Part shown: piece by piece, positions 56,039-64,000 of the stretch
Numbering within the stretch: position 1 is the stretch's first letter
How the letters are laid out: every line of letters starts with the position of its first letter
Assembly (NCBI RefSeq): GCF_014192225.1
Contig: NZ_JACHXS010000018.1
Location: 1 to 64,000, forward strand
Direction of reading: 5' to 3'
DNA from: Pseudoduganella umbonata
GTDB taxonomy: Bacteria > Pseudomonadota > Gammaproteobacteria > Burkholderiales > Burkholderiaceae_D
Length of the DNA: 64,000 bases
Program-made: the position numbers and the translations under genes
The notes under the pieces: generated by a model
The model's input: the letters and a program-made list of their open reading frames with translations, nothing else
Database searches by the model: none
Told to the model about the DNA's origin: nothing

Positions 56039-58201
56039 TCAAGCTTTCTTGAGACTGTGGTTCTTCAGCGGCAGGTCGCGGATGCGCTTGCCGGTGGCGG
56101 CGAAGATCGCGTTCAGCACGGCCGGTGCCGCCACGGCGATCGTCGGCTCGCCCACGCCGCCCCAGAAGCCGCCGGACGGAACGATGATCGTCTCCACCGC
56201 CGGCATCTCGTCCATCTTCATCACCGGGTAAGAGTCGAAATTGGCCTGTTCCATCTGCCCGTCCTTCACCGTGCACTCGCCGTACAGCGCGGCGGACAGG
56301 CCGTAGACGAACGAGCCTTCCACCTGCGCCTCGATCTGCTGCGGGTTCACGGCGTGGCCCGGATCGGTGGCGGCGACGATGCGGTGGATCTTCAGCTTGC
56401 CTTCCTTGTCCACCGAGACTTCGGCGCACGCCGCCACGTAGCTGCCGAAGCCCATCGTCTGCGCGAGACCGCGATAGATGCCTTTCTTCGGTTTCTTCTG
56501 CCAGCCGATCCGCTCGGCCACCGCGTTCAGCACGGCCAGGTGCTTCGGGCTGTCCTTCATCAGCTTGCGGCGCAGCGCCAGCGGATCCTGCTTCGTCGCA
56601 TGGGCGATTTCGTCGATGAAGCATTCCAGGTAGATGGCGTTCTGGTTCAGGTTCACGCCGCGCCAGAAGCCCGGCGGCACGGGCGGGTTGCGCATCGCAT
56701 GGTCGACCAGCAGGTTCGGCACCGTGTAGCCGATCGAGGCATCCGTGCCCGGCGCATTCAGGCCCTGGAACACGGCGCCATCCTTGCCGTTCTTGACATT
56801 GCCGGGGAACAGCGCCGCCACGATCGACTGGCCGGAAATGCGCATGTGCAGCGCCGTCAGGTTGCCGGCCTTGTCCAGCCCGGCCGTCAGCTTGCACTGC
56901 GTGACCGGGTGGTAGCGGCCATGCAGCATGTCTTCCTCGCGGGTCCAGATCAGCTTGATCGGCGTGCCCGGCATTTCCTTGGCGATCTGCACCGTCTGGC
57001 GCACCCAGTCATGCACGGCGCCGCGCCGGCCGAAGCCGCCGCCCAGGTGGATCTTGTAGACGTCGCAGCGCTCCTGCGGCAGGCCGGCTGCTTCGGATGC
57101 GGCGGCCAGCGCCGCTTCGCCGTTCTGCGTGGGCGTCCACACCTCGCAGCGCTCCGGCGTCCACCGCGCGGTTGCGTTCATCGTCTCCATCGTTGCGTGG
57201 TTCTGGTGCGGGTACGAATAGACGGCCTCGATGCGCCGCGCCGCGCCGGCCAGCGCGGCCTTCGCATCGCCGTTCTCATTGCCCACGGCTGCCTCGGGCG
57301 CATCCAGTCCGGCCTTCAGCGTGGCCGCCACGTCCTTGCTGGACAGGTTCGCGTTCGGCCCCTTGTCCCATTCGATCGGCAACGCATCGAGCGCGGTCTT
57401 GGCCCGCCACCATGTATCGGCCACCACGGCCACGGCGGAATCGCCCACCTGCAGCACTTTCTTCACGCCGGGCCTGTCCTTGATCGCATCGGCGTTGAAG
57501 CTTTTCACCTTGCCGCCGAATACAGGGCAATCCTTGATGGCCGCGTTCAGCATGCCGGGCATCGCCAGGTCCATGCCGTAGACCTGCTTGCCGGTGGTCT
57601 TGTCGACGGTATCGAGCCGTGCCAGGCGCTTGCCGGCGATTTTCCAGTCCTTCGGATCCTTGACGGGAACTTCCTTCGGCGCTTCCAGCTTGCCGGCCGC
57701 ATCGGCCACCTTGCCGTAGGTGACGGTGCGGCCGCTGGGCACGTGTGTGATCACGCTGTTCGCCGCGCCGCATTCGCTGGCCGGCACGCCCCACTGCGTG
57801 GCCGCGGCCTGCACCAGCATCGCCCGCGCGGCGGCGCCGCCCTTGCGCATATACTCGTGCGAGCCGCGCACGCCATTGCTGCCGCCGGTGGAGAAGCTGC
57901 CCCAGACACGCTTGCGGGCCAGGTTCGTTCCCGGCGTGGGGTACTCGGTGGTGACCTTGCTCCAGTCGGCATCCAGCTCTTCCGCCACCAGTTGCGCCAG
58001 GCCGGTCAGCGTACCCTGTCCCATCTCGGAACGGGCGATGCGGATGACGATCGTGTCGTCGGGCTTGACCACGACCCAGGCATTGACCTCGGGCGACTGC
58101 GCATCCTGTGCAGGCGCGGCGAAAGGAATGTGAAACGCGACGACAAGGCCGGCCGACTGGCCGAGGAACCTGCGGCGTGCAGGGCTGCCGGGGGCGGTCA
58201 T
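56039..58201 (-). CDS. iorB: Xanthine-oxidase-family molybdopterin subunit (isoquinoline 1-oxidoreductase beta-like)
   Basis: A 720-residue periplasmic molybdenum hydroxylase subunit. A twin-arginine signal RRRFLG lies at the N-terminus. Family landmarks include SEMGQGTLTGLAQLVAEEL, the IHLGGGFGRRG cofactor segment and the GVGEPTI active-site Glu near the C-terminus. These enzymes hydroxylate aldehydes or N-heterocycles using water. The true substrate is unknown. It overlaps the iron-sulfur subunit by 4 bp and lies 6 bp before soxX, so it is co-transcribed with the sox genes. Confidence 0.88.
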   Translation of the reverse strand: MTAPGSPARRRFLGQSAGLVVAFHIPFAAPAQDAQSPEVNAWVVVKPDDTIVIRIARSEMGQGTLTGLAQLVAEELDADWSKVTTEYPTPGTNLARKRVWGSFSTGGSNGVRGSHEYMRKGGAAARAMLVQAAATQWGVPASECGAANSVITHVPSGRTVTYGKVADAAGKLEAPKEVPVKDPKDWKIAGKRLARLDTVDKTTGKQVYGMDLAMPGMLNAAIKDCPVFGGKVKSFNADAIKDRPGVKKVLQVGDSAVAVVADTWWRAKTALDALPIEWDKGPNANLSSKDVAATLKAGLDAPEAAVGNENGDAKAALAGAARRIEAVYSYPHQNHATMETMNATARWTPERCEVWTPTQNGEAALAAASEAAGLPQERCDVYKIHLGGGFGRRGAVHDWVRQTVQIAKEMPGTPIKLIWTREEDMLHGRYHPVTQCKLTAGLDKAGNLTALHMRISGQSIVAALFPGNVKNGKDGAVFQGLNAPGTDASIGYTVPNLLVDHAMRNPPVPPGFWRGVNLNQNAIYLECFIDEIAHATKQDPLALRRKLMKDSPKHLAVLNAVAERIGWQKKPKKGIYRGLAQTMGFGSYVAACAEVSVDKEGKLKIHRIVAATDPGHAVNPQQIEAQVEGSFVYGLSAALYGECTVKDGQMEQANFDSYPVMKMDEMPAVETIIVPSGGFWGGVGEPTIAVAAPAVLNAIFAATGKRIRDLPLKNHSLKKA

Positions 58202-58698
58202 GCCTTGCTCCCTTCGCGGTGTTCGATGGCCAGGCCGGCGCTCTTCGCATCGCCGCCACGCGCCACCACGTGGATCGCCTTGCGCACGCGGTTATACGTG
58301 CCGCAGCGGCAGATGTTGGTCATCGCCGTGTCGATGTCGGCATCGGTGGGCTTGGGTTTTTCCTTCAGCAGCGCGGTCGCCGCCATGATCATGCCGCTCT
58401 GGCAGAAGCCGCATTGCGGCACGTCCAGCGCGGCCCAGGCTTTCTGTACCGGATGCGAGCCGTCCGGCGACAGGCCTTCGATCGTGACGATCTTCATCTG
58501 CTCCGTCACGGTGGAGACGGGCCGCACGCAGCTGCGCATCGCTTCGCCGTCGATGTGCACGGTGCAGGCGCCGCATTGGGCAATGCCGCAGCCGTACTTG
58601 GTGCCGGTCAGGCCCAGCTGCTCGCGCAGCACCCACAGCAGCGGGGTATCGTCTTCCGCCTGGAACTCGCGGACCTGTCCGTTCACGTTTAACTTCAT
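58198..58698 (-). CDS. iorA: (2Fe-2S)-binding subunit of the molybdenum hydroxylase (IorA-like)
   Basis: A 166-residue electron-transfer subunit with two [2Fe-2S] clusters. The plant-type site is C37, C42, C45 and C57 (GCGIAQCGAC). The second cluster is bound by CGFC and CRC in the C-terminal helical domain. It has no signal of its own and presumably travels with the Tat-exported large subunit. Start 58698 has a good AGGAGA ribosome site. It is the first gene of the eight-gene operon. Confidence 0.9.
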   Translation of the reverse strand: MKLNVNGQVREFQAEDDTPLLWVLREQLGLTGTKYGCGIAQCGACTVHIDGEAMRSCVRPVSTVTEQMKIVTIEGLSPDGSHPVQKAWAALDVPQCGFCQSGMIMAATALLKEKPKPTDADIDTAMTNICRCGTYNRVRKAIHVVARGGDAKSAGLAIEHREGSKA

Positions 58699-58778
58699 GC
58701 CTGGTCTCCTGAAGAGGTTGGGTGCGTCGCGCAAATATCTTACTTGTTTTTCACCTATCTGTATTCGTTCAGGCAATT

Positions 58779-58792
58779 TTGACTTGTATCAA
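58779..58792 (+). promoter_or_regulatory. FNR/Anr-type site upstream of ompW
   Basis: TTGAC-N4-ATCAA differs from the FNR consensus TTGAT-N4-ATCAA at one base. Its centre (58785.5) lies 41.5 bp before the start site predicted from the -10 TACACT (58815-58820), the classic activating position. It also lies 81 bp before iorA on the other strand. Confidence 0.65.
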
Positions 58793-58857
58793 AGTTTTTA
58801 CAGATGAGCTTCCCTACACTGGCGCCGCTATCACAGTGAAAACAAAGAGGAAGCATC

Positions 58858-59481
58858 ATGAAAAAAGCAGTCTTGGCAGTCATCGCCATCACGGCCACCA
58901 TGTTCGGCGGCCCGGCCATCGCACAAACACAGGACAATGGCTCGAACTGGCTGGTGCGCGCCCGCGCGGTGCACATCGATCCGGCCGACAAATCCAGCCC
59001 GGTTGCCGGCAGCGGCGCGGCCGACCGCATCGGTGTCGAAAGCAGGACGATTCCCGAAATCGACATCGCGTATTTCTTCACCCCGCATGTCGCGGCGGAG
59101 CTGGTGCTCACGTACCCGCAAAAGCACGAGGTATATCTCGACGGCCAGTCCATCGGCAGCTTCAGGCACCTGCCGCCAACCCTGCTGGCGCAGTACCACT
59201 TCACGCCGGGCAGCACGGCGAGCCCCTACGTGGGCCTGGGCGTGAACTGGACGACGTTTTCGAAGAACAGGCTGCTCAACGGCCAGGGCAGCCTGGAGCA
59301 CGACAGCATCGGCCTGGCCGCGCAGGCCGGCATCGACTTCAGGCTCGACCGGAACTGGTCGCTGAACGTGGATGTGAAGAAGCTGCAGCTGCGCAGCGAC
59401 GTGCTGATCGGCGGCGTGAAAGCCAGCAAGGTCAAGGTCGACCCGGTGCTGTTCGGCGTCGGCGTCGGTTACCGCTTCTGA
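58858..59481 (+). CDS. ompW: OmpW-family outer-membrane protein
   Basis: A 207-residue eight-stranded barrel protein. The signal peptide ends AIA (about residues 1-22). Family segments WLVRARAVHI, the EIDIAYFFTPH region and the C-terminal GVGYRF are present. OmpW barrels conduct small hydrophobic compounds and are often induced at low oxygen, which fits the FNR-type site upstream. It is followed by a terminator and a palindromic repeat. Confidence 0.9.
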   Translation: MKKAVLAVIAITATMFGGPAIAQTQDNGSNWLVRARAVHIDPADKSSPVAGSGAADRIGVESRTIPEIDIAYFFTPHVAAELVLTYPQKHEVYLDGQSIGSFRHLPPTLLAQYHFTPGSTASPYVGLGVNWTTFSKNRLLNGQGSLEHDSIGLAAQAGIDFRLDRNWSLNVDVKKLQLRSDVLIGGVKASKVKVDPVLFGVGVGYRF

Positions 59482-59527
59482 CGGAGCGAATACAGCGTTT
59501 CAACCTGGAGTATCTCCAAGCCTTTTG

Positions 59528-59560
59528 CCTGCCCCCGGTTCACCGGCGGCAGGTTTTTTT
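59528..59560 (+). terminator. Rho-independent terminator after ompW
   Basis: A GC-rich stem (59528-59533 with 59548-59553, inner CCGG pair) is followed by seven T. Confidence 0.8.
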
Positions 59561-59565
59561 ACGCC

Positions 59566-59610
59566 AACATTTCCTGGAACCGGGGTCTGACCCCGGTTCC
59601 AGGAAATGTT
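59566..59610. repeat. Perfect 21-bp-arm palindromic repeat
   Basis: Arms 59566-59586 and 59590-59610 are perfect reverse complements around a CTG loop. They contain the CATTTCCTGG word and GGTCTGACC centre typical of REP-like elements in this family. It lies between ompW and the DUF2244 gene and shares words with the repeats in soxX. Confidence 0.8.
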
Positions 59611-59662
59611 GCTAGGAAAATGGGGGCCGCCGGATCGCCGTACCGCCCCATTTTTCGGGCAA

Positions 59663-60124
59663 CTATTGTGTGAGTTCCTTGCGCAGTTCGCGCGCCAGCG
59701 CGCGCCGCGGTTCTTCAGGCAGCCAGGTGCCGATCTCGACGGTGATGCCGCGCGCCACAAGCCGGATCGGATCGCGCCGCCGCGCCGGCGCCTCGATGCG
59801 CAGCCAACAGGGATCGAGTTGCGTGAACTCGACACGGTTGCCGCGCATCTTTTCCACGAACAGCATGCCGTTCTCATGGACGATGCGGTCGAAGTCGGTG
59901 GCATGCCGGCTGTAGGCGACGAAGGCTGCCGTCACGGCGGCCATTTCAATCAGCGAAAAGACCAGCACATACCAGGCGCCCTGCAGCGCGAAGAACATGC
60001 CGACGGCGAGCGACAGCGCAAGCAGTGCGAGCCAGGCGAACATGGTTTGCCGCGGTGACAGCGAACAATTGCGCCGCACCAGCCATTCCCGCCTGCTGCC
60101 ACCACCCTGCCAGTCCCGTTTCAC
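59663..60124 (-). CDS. DUF2244-domain membrane protein
   Basis: A 153-residue protein with two adjacent hydrophobic helices (about residues 27-70) after a short basic N-terminus beginning RREWLVRRNCSLSPRQ, typical of DUF2244. Its function is unknown. It lies 18 bp downstream of ctaD on the same strand, and family members are often found beside cytochrome oxidase genes, so a role in oxidase assembly is plausible. Confidence 0.82.
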   Translation of the reverse strand: MKRDWQGGGSRREWLVRRNCSLSPRQTMFAWLALLALSLAVGMFFALQGAWYVLVFSLIEMAAVTAAFVAYSRHATDFDRIVHENGMLFVEKMRGNRVEFTQLDPCWLRIEAPARRRDPIRLVARGITVEIGTWLPEEPRRALARELRKELTQ

Positions 60125-60142
60125 GGCATGTTACCTCCCCCG

Positions 60143-61735
60143 TCATTTTACGACCGGCGGTTTCTCGAAGGTGTGGAACGGGGCGGGACTGGGCACGGTC
60201 CATTCAAGCCCGTCGGCGCCTTCCCACGGCTTGGCCGGCGCCGGTACGCCGCCGCGGATCGTGGGCAGCACCACGAAGAACAGGAAGTACAGCTGCGTCA
60301 GCCCGAACAGGAACGCGCCCACCGAAGATACCATGTTGAAGTCGGTGAACTGCGTCGGGTAATCGGCATAGCGGCGCGGCATGCCGGCCAATCCCAGGAA
60401 GTGCATGGGAAAGAATGTCACGTTCACCCAGATGAGCGAATTCCAGAAGTGGAACTCGCCGCGCCGCTCGGGATACATGTGCCCCGTCCATTTCGGCGCC
60501 CAATAGTAGAAACCGGCGAACAGCGCGAACAGCGACCCGGCCACCAGCACGTAATGGAAGTGCGCCACCACATAATAGGTGTCGTGCACCTGGATATCGA
60601 TGGGCGCCACCGACAGGATCAGGCCAGTGAAGCCACCGATCGTGAATACCCAGATGAAGCCGATCGAGAACAGCATCGGCGTCTCGAAGGTCAGCGAACC
60701 GCGCCACATCGTGGCGATCCAGTTGAACACCTTCACGCCGGTGGGAACGGCCACCAGCATCGTCGCGTACATGAAGAACAGCTGGCCCGTCACGGGCATG
60801 CCGGTGGCGAACATATGGTGCGCCCACACGATGAACGAGATGATGGCGATCGAGCCGGCCGCATACACCATCGAGGCGTAGCCGAACAGTGGCTTGCGGG
60901 AAAACGCCGGCACGATTTCGGAAATGATGCCGAAGGCCGGCAGGATCATGATATAGACCTCGGGGTGCCCGAAGAACCAGAAGATATGCTGCCACAGCAG
61001 CGGGTCGCCGCCACCGGCCGCGTTGTAGAAATACGTGCCGAAATGGCGGTCCGTCAGCAACATCGTCACGGCCGCCGCCAGCACCGGCATCACGGCGATC
61101 AGCAGGTAGGCGGTAAACAGCCACGTCCAGGAGAACATCGGCATTTTCATCAGCGCCATGCCGGGCGCCCGCATGTTCAGGATGGTGACGATGATATTGA
61201 TGGCCCCCATGATCGAGGAGGCACCCATGATGTGGATGGCGAAGATGGCCAGGTCCATGCCGATGCCCATCTGGGTGGACAGCGGAGGGTACATCGTCCA
61301 GCCGGCCGCGGTAGCGCCGCCGCCGGCGAAAAAGGAAGCGATCAGCAGGATCGCGGCGGGCGGCAGCAGCCAGAACGAGAAATTGTTCATCCGCGCGAAT
61401 GCCATGTCCGAGGCGCCGATCTGGAGCGGAATCATCCAGTTGCCGAAGCCGACGAACGCGGGCATGATCGCGCCGAACACCATGATCAGGCCATGCATGG
61501 TGGTGAACTGGTTGAAGACTTCCGGGTACACGAATTGCAGGCCCGGCTGGAACAGTTCGGCGCGGATGAACATCGCCAGCGTGCCGCCGGACAGGAACAT
61601 GATCATCGAGAACCACAGGTAGAGCGTGCCGATGTCCTTGTGGTTGGTGGCGAACAGCCAGCGGCGCCAGCCATGCGGCGCGTGATGCTCGTCGGCATGG
61701 TGGAACGTCGTGTCCGTGCCCTGCAATGTCGTCAT
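60143..61735 (-). CDS. ctaD: Cytochrome c oxidase subunit I (aa3-type)
   Basis: A 530-residue heme-copper oxidase subunit I with twelve helices. The low-spin heme His is in the FTTMHG segment. The CuB/Tyr site is HPEVYI, the HH pair is in IVWAHHMF and the K-channel region follows. The last His pair is in VVAHFHYVL. It reduces oxygen at the cytoplasmic membrane. Unusually, subunits II and III are not adjacent: a chemotaxis-type kinase is upstream and only DUF2244 downstream. It may be a second, separate copy. Confidence 0.94.
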   Translation of the reverse strand: MTTLQGTDTTFHHADEHHAPHGWRRWLFATNHKDIGTLYLWFSMIMFLSGGTLAMFIRAELFQPGLQFVYPEVFNQFTTMHGLIMVFGAIMPAFVGFGNWMIPLQIGASDMAFARMNNFSFWLLPPAAILLIASFFAGGGATAAGWTMYPPLSTQMGIGMDLAIFAIHIMGASSIMGAINIIVTILNMRAPGMALMKMPMFSWTWLFTAYLLIAVMPVLAAAVTMLLTDRHFGTYFYNAAGGGDPLLWQHIFWFFGHPEVYIMILPAFGIISEIVPAFSRKPLFGYASMVYAAGSIAIISFIVWAHHMFATGMPVTGQLFFMYATMLVAVPTGVKVFNWIATMWRGSLTFETPMLFSIGFIWVFTIGGFTGLILSVAPIDIQVHDTYYVVAHFHYVLVAGSLFALFAGFYYWAPKWTGHMYPERRGEFHFWNSLIWVNVTFFPMHFLGLAGMPRRYADYPTQFTDFNMVSSVGAFLFGLTQLYFLFFVVLPTIRGGVPAPAKPWEGADGLEWTVPSPAPFHTFEKPPVVK

Positions 61736-61857
61736 GCCCGCCTCCTATCGAGTGCGGGAAAATTTACCGCTATCCGCGCGCGCCTGTCCGCACGATAGCT
61801 TGCGGAAAGCGACTTCTGTGGCGGATAGCCCACTCAGCCGGCCGTACCGGCCGAGGC

Positions 61858-63090
61858 TCAGGCCGGCTGTTCCTCGCGCGGCAGCACCAGCGTGAACACG
61901 GAACCCTCACCCGGCCGGCTGGTGACCGTCAGCGTGCCGCGGTGCGCCTCGGCCAGTTGGCGCGAGATGTACAGCCCCAGGCCCAACCCGGACGGCACGC
62001 CGTTGCCGGCGCCCCGCTCGTACGGCAGGAAGATGCGGGACTGCATCGCCTCGTCGATACCAGCGCCCTGGTCGATCACGTCGATGCGGGCCGCCGTGCC
62101 GCTGGCGCTCAGCCGGATGCGCACCGGCTTGCCGCCGCCGTAGCGCAGCGCGTTGGTCAGCAGGTTGACGATCACCTGCTCGATGCGGAATTCGTCCCAC
62201 CAGCCGCTCACGGCATCGGGCGCGTCGAGCTCGAACGTGGTGCCGGCGTCCTGCGCCTGGCGTGCCAGGTCGTCCGTCAGCCGGTGCAGCATGGCCTGCA
62301 GCTCGGTCCAGGCGGGGCGGATCGACAGCACGCCGCTGCGGATGCGCGAGACGTCCAGCATGTCGTCGATCAGCCGGATCATCGCCTGGATCTGGCGGCC
62401 GTCGCCCTCCACCATCTTTTCCAGCGCTTCCTTGCCGAACGCTTCGAGGTTGCCACGTTCCAGCTGCATCCTGCGCATCTGCGTGCCAAGGAACAGCGTG
62501 TTCAGCGGCGTTCTCAATTCGTGCGCCACCATCGACATGAACTCGTCGCGCATGCGCAGTGCATAGCGCAGCTCTTCCTGCGCGGCGCGCAGCTCGTTCA
62601 TCGTGGCATGCTGTTCCTCGACGCGGCGGCGGATTTCCATGCGCTGGCAATGCAGGTCGACGAACACGTTGACCTTGCTGCGCACCGCGTCCGGATCGAG
62701 CGGCTTGTAGAGGAAATCGACAGCGCCCGTTTCATACCCCTTGAACGCGTAGTTGAGCTCCTTGCCGGCCGCGCTGACGAACACGATGGGGATATGGCGC
62801 GTCTTGTCCGTGCCGCGCATCAGTTCGGCCAGCTCGAAACCGTCCATGCCCGGCATCTGCACATCCAGGATCGCCATCGCGAAATCATGTTCGAGCAGCA
62901 GCGCCAGTGCTTCCTCGCCGGACGCGGCCTGGTAGACGGCACGATTGTCGGCGCGGATGATGGCGTTCAACGCGCGCAGGTTTTCCGGCAGGTCGTCGAC
63001 GATCAACAGCTTGGTGGCATTGCCCACGGGGTTTCCGGCTGCGCCGTTCATCAATCCCATGCTGCATTCCTTGTTGGGCACACTATTCAT
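61858..63090 (-). CDS. Response-regulator/histidine-kinase hybrid
   Basis: A 410-residue soluble signalling protein. A receiver domain (about residues 26-142) has phospho-acceptor D76 and the KPLDP Lys. A coiled linker leads to a HisKA domain with MVAHELRTPLN and a HATPase domain with NLLTNALRYG, DQGAGI and GLGLGLYIS. The receiver stands before the kinase, an arrangement for linking one pathway's output to another kinase. It overlaps cheB by 4 bp in a CheR-CheB-kinase operon. The stimulus is unknown. Confidence 0.9.
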   Translation of the reverse strand: MNSVPNKECSMGLMNGAAGNPVGNATKLLIVDDLPENLRALNAIIRADNRAVYQAASGEEALALLLEHDFAMAILDVQMPGMDGFELAELMRGTDKTRHIPIVFVSAAGKELNYAFKGYETGAVDFLYKPLDPDAVRSKVNVFVDLHCQRMEIRRRVEEQHATMNELRAAQEELRYALRMRDEFMSMVAHELRTPLNTLFLGTQMRRMQLERGNLEAFGKEALEKMVEGDGRQIQAMIRLIDDMLDVSRIRSGVLSIRPAWTELQAMLHRLTDDLARQAQDAGTTFELDAPDAVSGWWDEFRIEQVIVNLLTNALRYGGGKPVRIRLSASGTAARIDVIDQGAGIDEAMQSRIFLPYERGAGNGVPSGLGLGLYISRQLAEAHRGTLTVTSRPGEGSVFTLVLPREEQPA

Positions 63091-63707
63091 TGCTTGTTCT
63101 CCATCGACAGTTGCAGCAGCCTGCGGATATCCCGCAGCGGCAGCACCAGGTCCGGCGTGCGCAGCCGGATCGCTTCGTTCGGCATCACGCTCACTTGCGC
63201 TTCCGCCGGGTCCTGCACCACCGTCAGCCCACCGGCCGCGCCGATCGCGGCCAGGCCGGCCGCGCCATCCTGGTTGGCGCCAGTGAGCAAAATGCCCATC
63301 AACTCCGGGCCATACATGTCGGCCGCCGATGCCATCGTGATATCGATCGCCGGCCGGGCAAAGTGCACCGGCGGCTCCAGGCTCAGCGAAAACGTGCCAT
63401 CGGTTTCGATCGACAGGTGGTAATCCGCCGGCGCGAAATACAGCGTGCCGGGCACCGGCTGCCCCTTGTCCACCGCTTCTTCCACGCGCAGCGCCAGCCG
63501 CTGGCTGAACACCTCCACCAGCTGGTTCTGGCGCCCGCGCATCACGTGCAGCACCGTCACCACCGGGTACGGGAACTCGCGCGGCAGCCCGGGCAGGATG
63601 TCGATCAGCGCGTTGACGCCGCCGGCCGAAGCGCCGATGACGATCGCGGCGATGCGGCGCCCCGCCAGGGCCAGCGTCAGGGTGCCGTCATCCATTGGTG
63701 CCGTCAT
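63087..63707 (-). CDS. CheB-type methylesterase domain protein without receiver
   Basis: A 206-residue stand-alone CheB catalytic domain. The Ser-His-Asp triad is visible as S27 (GASAGG), H54 (VLHVM) and the Asp of GANQDGA. The N-terminal receiver domain of chemotaxis CheB is missing. It sits between a CheR-type gene and a hybrid kinase, as in CheB/CheR signalling modules that work outside flagellar chemotaxis. Confidence 0.87.
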   Translation of the reverse strand: MTAPMDDGTLTLALAGRRIAAIVIGASAGGVNALIDILPGLPREFPYPVVTVLHVMRGRQNQLVEVFSQRLALRVEEAVDKGQPVPGTLYFAPADYHLSIETDGTFSLSLEPPVHFARPAIDITMASAADMYGPELMGILLTGANQDGAAGLAAIGAAGGLTVVQDPAEAQVSVMPNEAIRLRTPDLVLPLRDIRRLLQLSMENKQ

Positions 63708-63742
63708 CCATGGGTTCCGTCATCCATTCTGCGCGTCGTTCA

Positions 63743-64000
63743 TTACAGCTTCCTGAACAGCCGTTCGCGCTTGACGACCGGTTCGAACAGCGGGCCGTAG
63801 GCGGAAAAGTCGATGCTTTCCTTGCTGCCCAGGCCCAGGAAGCCGCGGTGGCACAGCGACTCGTGAAACAGGCCGAGCGCGCGCTCCTGCAGCTTCTTCT
63901 TAAAGTAGATCATGACATTGCGGCAGCTGATCAACTGCGTTTCCGCGAACACGGCGTCGGTGGCAAGGCTATGGTCCGCGAACGTCACGTTCTCGGCCAG
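63743..64000 (-). CDS. CheR-type methyltransferase, C-terminal part (cut by window edge)
   Basis: Only the last 85 or so codons are present. ISCRNVMIYF is the CheR hallmark, followed by a typical C-terminal helix and LGSKESI. The 5' end lies beyond position 64000. It is 35 bp upstream of the cheB-like gene on the same strand. Confidence 0.85.
   Translation of the reverse strand: MAENVTFADHSLATDAVFAETQLISCRNVMIYFKKKLQERALGLFHESLCHRGFLGLGSKESIDFSAYGPLFEPVVKRERLFRKL

Noticed and set aside
55256..58807. Very long plus-strand open frame (1183 codons) across the sox and ior genes
   Set aside because: It is the antisense shadow of GC-rich genes. The minus-strand frames carry heme, iron-sulfur and Tat motifs, while this translation is Arg/His/Gly-rich without domains.

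Overview
The window is GC-rich betaproteobacterial chromosome, most likely Oxalobacteraceae (Massilia / Pseudoduganella / Duganella type). The evidence is the gene order mnmE-yidC-yidD-rnpA-rpmH / dnaA-dnaN-gyrB, a PEP-CTERM protein, a DUF2244 gene beside ctaD, and palindromic repeats of a kind I associate with this group. The genus is an inference; no rRNA body lies inside the window.

Layout. 1-0.35 kb: leader and promoter of an rRNA operon that runs off the left edge on the minus strand. 0.35-12.5 kb: housekeeping genes (radical SAM protein, an Mla/Mce lipid transporter with auxiliary lipoprotein, VanZ-like protein, 2Fe-2S ferredoxin, hydrolase, D-Ala-D-Ala carboxypeptidase, aldo/keto reductase, PssA, CAP lipoprotein). 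12.8-22.6 kb: the replication-origin neighbourhood. 22.6-31.8 kb: a six-gene minus-strand type VI secretion operon (tssF-vgrG-DUF4123 adaptor-VasX-like effector-DUF6708 protein-PAAR). Its middle cargo genes are strikingly AT-rich. 32.1-33.4 kb: PEP-CTERM protein and YgjV-like protein.

33.6-52.3 kb is the most interesting part: an apparent organosulfur uptake and desulfurisation locus. It holds a TonB-dependent receptor, a dipeptide-type ABC importer with a Tat lipoprotein binding protein, three SsuD-like flavin monooxygenases, and three leaderless SsuA-fold proteins. Two of these keep the Cys-His-Arg catalytic set of the sulfinate desulfinase DszB; the third has Arg in place of Cys. An aldolase-fold protein, an MFS carrier and a sigma-54 activator without a sensor domain complete it. 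Five -24/-12 (sigma-54) promoters can be read in its intergenic regions. Each is preceded by one to three copies of a 16-bp dyad, TGNTG-N6-CAGCA, spaced 21-22 bp apart and set at roughly helical-turn distances from the promoter. This looks like a complete, locally encoded regulon.

52.3-58.7 kb is one translationally coupled minus-strand operon. It joins an Ior-type molybdenum hydroxylase (two subunits) to soxX, soxY, soxZ, soxA, a monoheme cytochrome and a SoxF/FccB flavoprotein, without soxB or soxCD. Together with the preceding locus it suggests organosulfur being stripped to sulfite or reduced sulfur and then oxidised in the periplasm; that link is inference. 58.9-64 kb: ompW with an FNR-type site, an outward palindromic repeat, DUF2244 and ctaD genes, and a CheR-CheB-hybrid kinase module cut by the right edge.
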